Shown here one piece after another: positions 62,597 through 64,000 of a DNA stretch of 64,000 bases; position 1 is the first letter of the stretch; each line of letters starts with the position of its first letter. The translations under genes and the position numbers were made by a program. Under the pieces are notes generated by a model. The model made no database searches, was not told the DNA's origin, and saw only the letters and a program-made list of their open reading frames with translations. This DNA comes from Pseudomonas faucium. Its GTDB lineage: Bacteria > Pseudomonadota > Gammaproteobacteria > Pseudomonadales > Pseudomonadaceae. The stretch is from the NCBI RefSeq assembly GCF_021602585.1, contig NZ_BQIP01000007.1:1-64000 (forward strand), read 5' to 3'.

Positions 62597-63184
62597 ATGC
62601 CTGTACGTTCCGTTTGTGTGTTCTGCGGCGCCAGCATCGGTGCCAACCCTGCCTACCGCGAAGCTGCCGTTGCCCTTGGGCAGGCCATCGCCCGCCGCGG
62701 CCTGACCCTGGTCTATGGCGGTGGCGCGGTGGGCCTGATGGGTACCGTGGCCGACGCCGCCATGGCCGCCGGTGGCGAGGTGATCGGCATCATTCCCGAA
62801 AGCCTGATGAACGCCGAAATCGGCCACAAGGGCCTGACTCGCCTGGAAGTGGTCGACGGCATGCACGCGCGCAAGGCCCGCATGGCCGAGCTGAGCGACG
62901 CCTTCATCGCCCTGCCGGGCGGGCTGGGCACGCTGGAAGAACTGTTCGAGGTGTGGACCTGGGGGCAACTGGGCTATCACGCCAAGCCTTTGGGGCTGCT
63001 CGATGTGAACGGGTTCTATGAAAAGCTTGGCGGGTTCCTCGACCATATCGTCGAAGAGGGATTCGTGCGGCCGCAACATCGGGCGATGTTGCTGCTGGAG
63101 CAGCAGGCGGATGCACTGCTGGATGGGATGAACGACTTTGTCTCGCCGGTGTTGCCAAAGTGGGTGGACAAGAAGCCTGATTGA
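62597..63184 (+). CDS. LOG family protein (cytokinin riboside 5'-monophosphate phosphoribohydrolase type)
   Basis: A 195-residue Rossmann-fold enzyme. Signature motifs are [37 protein letters not shown] and the LOG hallmark [23 protein letters not shown] proteins hydrolyse nucleoside 5'-monophosphates to base and ribose phosphate; in bacteria the physiological substrate may be AMP or other nucleotides rather than a cytokinin. GGAG precedes the ATG. Confidence 0.94.
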   Translation: MPVRSVCVFCGASIGANPAYREAAVALGQAIARRGLTLVYGGGAVGLMGTVADAAMAAGGEVIGIIPESLMNAEIGHKGLTRLEVVDGMHARKARMAELSDAFIALPGGLGTLEELFEVWTWGQLGYHAKPLGLLDVNGFYEKLGGFLDHIVEEGFVRPQHRAMLLLEQQADALLDGMNDFVSPVLPKWVDKKPD

Positions 63185-63188
63185 TCGA

Positions 63189-63308
63189 GGGGCCGCTCTG
63201 CGGCCCAATCGCTGGCAAGCCAGCTCCCACAGAGATTGCACGGAACCTAAGGCCTGCGCTTTACCTGTGGGAGCTGGCTTGCCAGCGATTGGGCTGCAAA
63301 GCAGCCCC
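63189..63308. repeat. REP pair (TGGCAAGCCA subtype)
   Basis: Mirror arms with GGGGCCGCTCTGCGGCCC / GGGCTGCAAAGCAGCCCC outer hairpins and CTGGCAAGCCAG / CTGGCTTGCCAG inner hairpins, between convergent genes. Confidence 0.92.
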
Positions 63309-63313
63309 TGCAA

Positions 63314-64000
63314 TCAGCGCGGAATGACAGGCTGGCGCGGTTTCTTGCCCTTGCCGCCACCCTTGGCCGCTTCCTTGCGTTCCTTGGCCGCCTGCTGGTT
63401 GCGGGCGAACGCCTCGGCCTTGGCCTTCTCGCGCTTGTCCCACGGCTTGCTGCCATCGCTGCCACGCGGTGGCAGGCCGGTGTGCTGGGTGAGGATCTTC
63501 TGCTCCTTGCCCACCTTGTGGCTGCCCGCTGGCGTCGAGTTCTTGCGACGCGCGCTCTGGTAGGTGTCGGTCTGCGGCTGGTGCAGCGGGATCAGCTGGT
63601 GCTTGCCCGGGCCGATCAGGTCAGCGCGGCCCATGCGCTGCAGTGCTTCGCGCAGCATCGGCCAGCCCTTCGGGTCGTGGTAGCGCAGGAACGCCTTGTG
63701 CAAGCGGCGCTGCTCGTCGCTCTTGACGATTTCCACGCCCTCGCTCTTGTAGGTGACCTTGCGCAGCGGGTTCTTGCCCGAGTGGTACATGGCCGTGGCC
63801 GAGGCCATGGGCGATGGGTAGAACGCCTGCACCTGGTCGGCGCGGAAGCCGTTGCCCTTGAGCCACAGGGCCAGGTTCATCATGTCTTCATCGGTGGTGC
63901 CGGGGTGGGCGGCGATGAAGTACGGGATCAGGTACTGCTCCTTGCCCGCCTCTTTCGAGAACTTCTCGAACATGCGCTTGAAGCGGTCGTAGGTACCGAT
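63314..64000 (-). CDS. YgiQ-family radical-SAM protein, C-terminal part
   Basis: The last 228 codons or so; the gene continues past the right edge, so the N-terminal radical-SAM Cys motif is outside. The visible part has [40 protein letters not shown] and [20 protein letters not shown], characteristic of the UPF0313/YgiQ family, followed by a basic Lys/Ala-rich tail. The molecular function of YgiQ is not established. It reads in frame from base 64000 ([14 protein letters not shown]). Confidence 0.93.
   Translation of the reverse strand: MGTYDRFKRMFEKFSKEAGKEQYLIPYFIAAHPGTTDEDMMNLALWLKGNGFRADQVQAFYPSPMASATAMYHSGKNPLRKVTYKSEGVEIVKSDEQRRLHKAFLRYHDPKGWPMLREALQRMGRADLIGPGKHQLIPLHQPQTDTYQSARRKNSTPAGSHKVGKEQKILTQHTGLPPRGSDGSKPWDKREKAKAEAFARNQQAAKERKEAAKGGGKGKKPRQPVIPR

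Overview
The window is a high-GC chromosomal segment of a Pseudomonas, most likely of the P. putida group. The evidence is gene order: dsbD-aroQ-accBC-prmA-dusB-fis-purH-purD-retS-marC, followed by cobalamin genes, a copper-uptake cluster, urea and branched-chain amino-acid ABC transporters, pncB-nadE and azurin. The intergenic DNA is also full of P. putida-type REP palindromes. Species assignment is inference; no database search was possible.

Layout. 1-120: the end of an IS110-family transposase, whose boundary falls in a REP element. 300-15400: a conserved housekeeping block covering periplasmic thiol reduction (dsbD), shikimate pathway (aroQ), biotin carboxylase (accBC), prmA, a zinc-ribbon membrane protein, dusB-fis, purine synthesis (purH, purD), the hybrid kinase retS and a MarC membrane protein. 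15397-17375: three unrecognised minus-strand genes that look like divergent paralogues of one another, wedged between marC and the cob genes. 17475-24966: cobalamin synthesis as two divergent operons, cobGHI-(cbiG/cobJ fusion) and cobL-cbiD-cobK, mixing oxygen-dependent-type and anaerobic-type enzymes. 25105-26424: an NfeD/SPFH membrane pair. 26641-31581: a copper-acquisition cluster (two DUF2946 proteins, PCuAC chaperone, OprC receptor, PepSY membrane protein). 31797-39143: a CycA-type permease and the urea transporter urtABCDE behind a clear sigma-54 promoter. 39175-49919: an acetyltransferase, cbpA-cbpM with a sigma-32-type promoter, an Hsp70-like protein, an AI-2E family transporter, a PsiF protein, an AraC regulator, an EamA transporter, a lipase, osmE with an AlgU-type promoter, a ferritin-like protein and an AsmA protein. 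50251-53401: a secreted 15-residue-repeat protein, a FabR/DesT-type repressor, an AGE-family epimerase and an SDR enzyme. 53402-53958: non-coding DNA with a dense cluster of DnaA boxes. 54070-59165: the branched-chain amino-acid transporter livKHMGF (braCDEFG). 59665-63184: pncB, nadE, azurin with an ANR-type site, a 29-residue ORF and a LOG-family gene. 63314-64000: the 3' part of a YgiQ-family radical-SAM gene.

The observations most worth following are the three-paralogue operon at 15.4-17.4 kb, the DnaA-box cluster at 53.5-53.95 kb far from any recognisable replication genes, the 45-bp in-frame repeat gene at 50.25 kb, and several well-matched alternative-sigma or regulator sites (sigma-54 for urtA, sigma-32 for cbpA, AlgU for osmE, ANR for azurin). 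Sixteen REP loci in three sequence families punctuate the segment, including inside the pur and urt gene series. No tRNA, rRNA, CRISPR array or cobalamin riboswitch was found.
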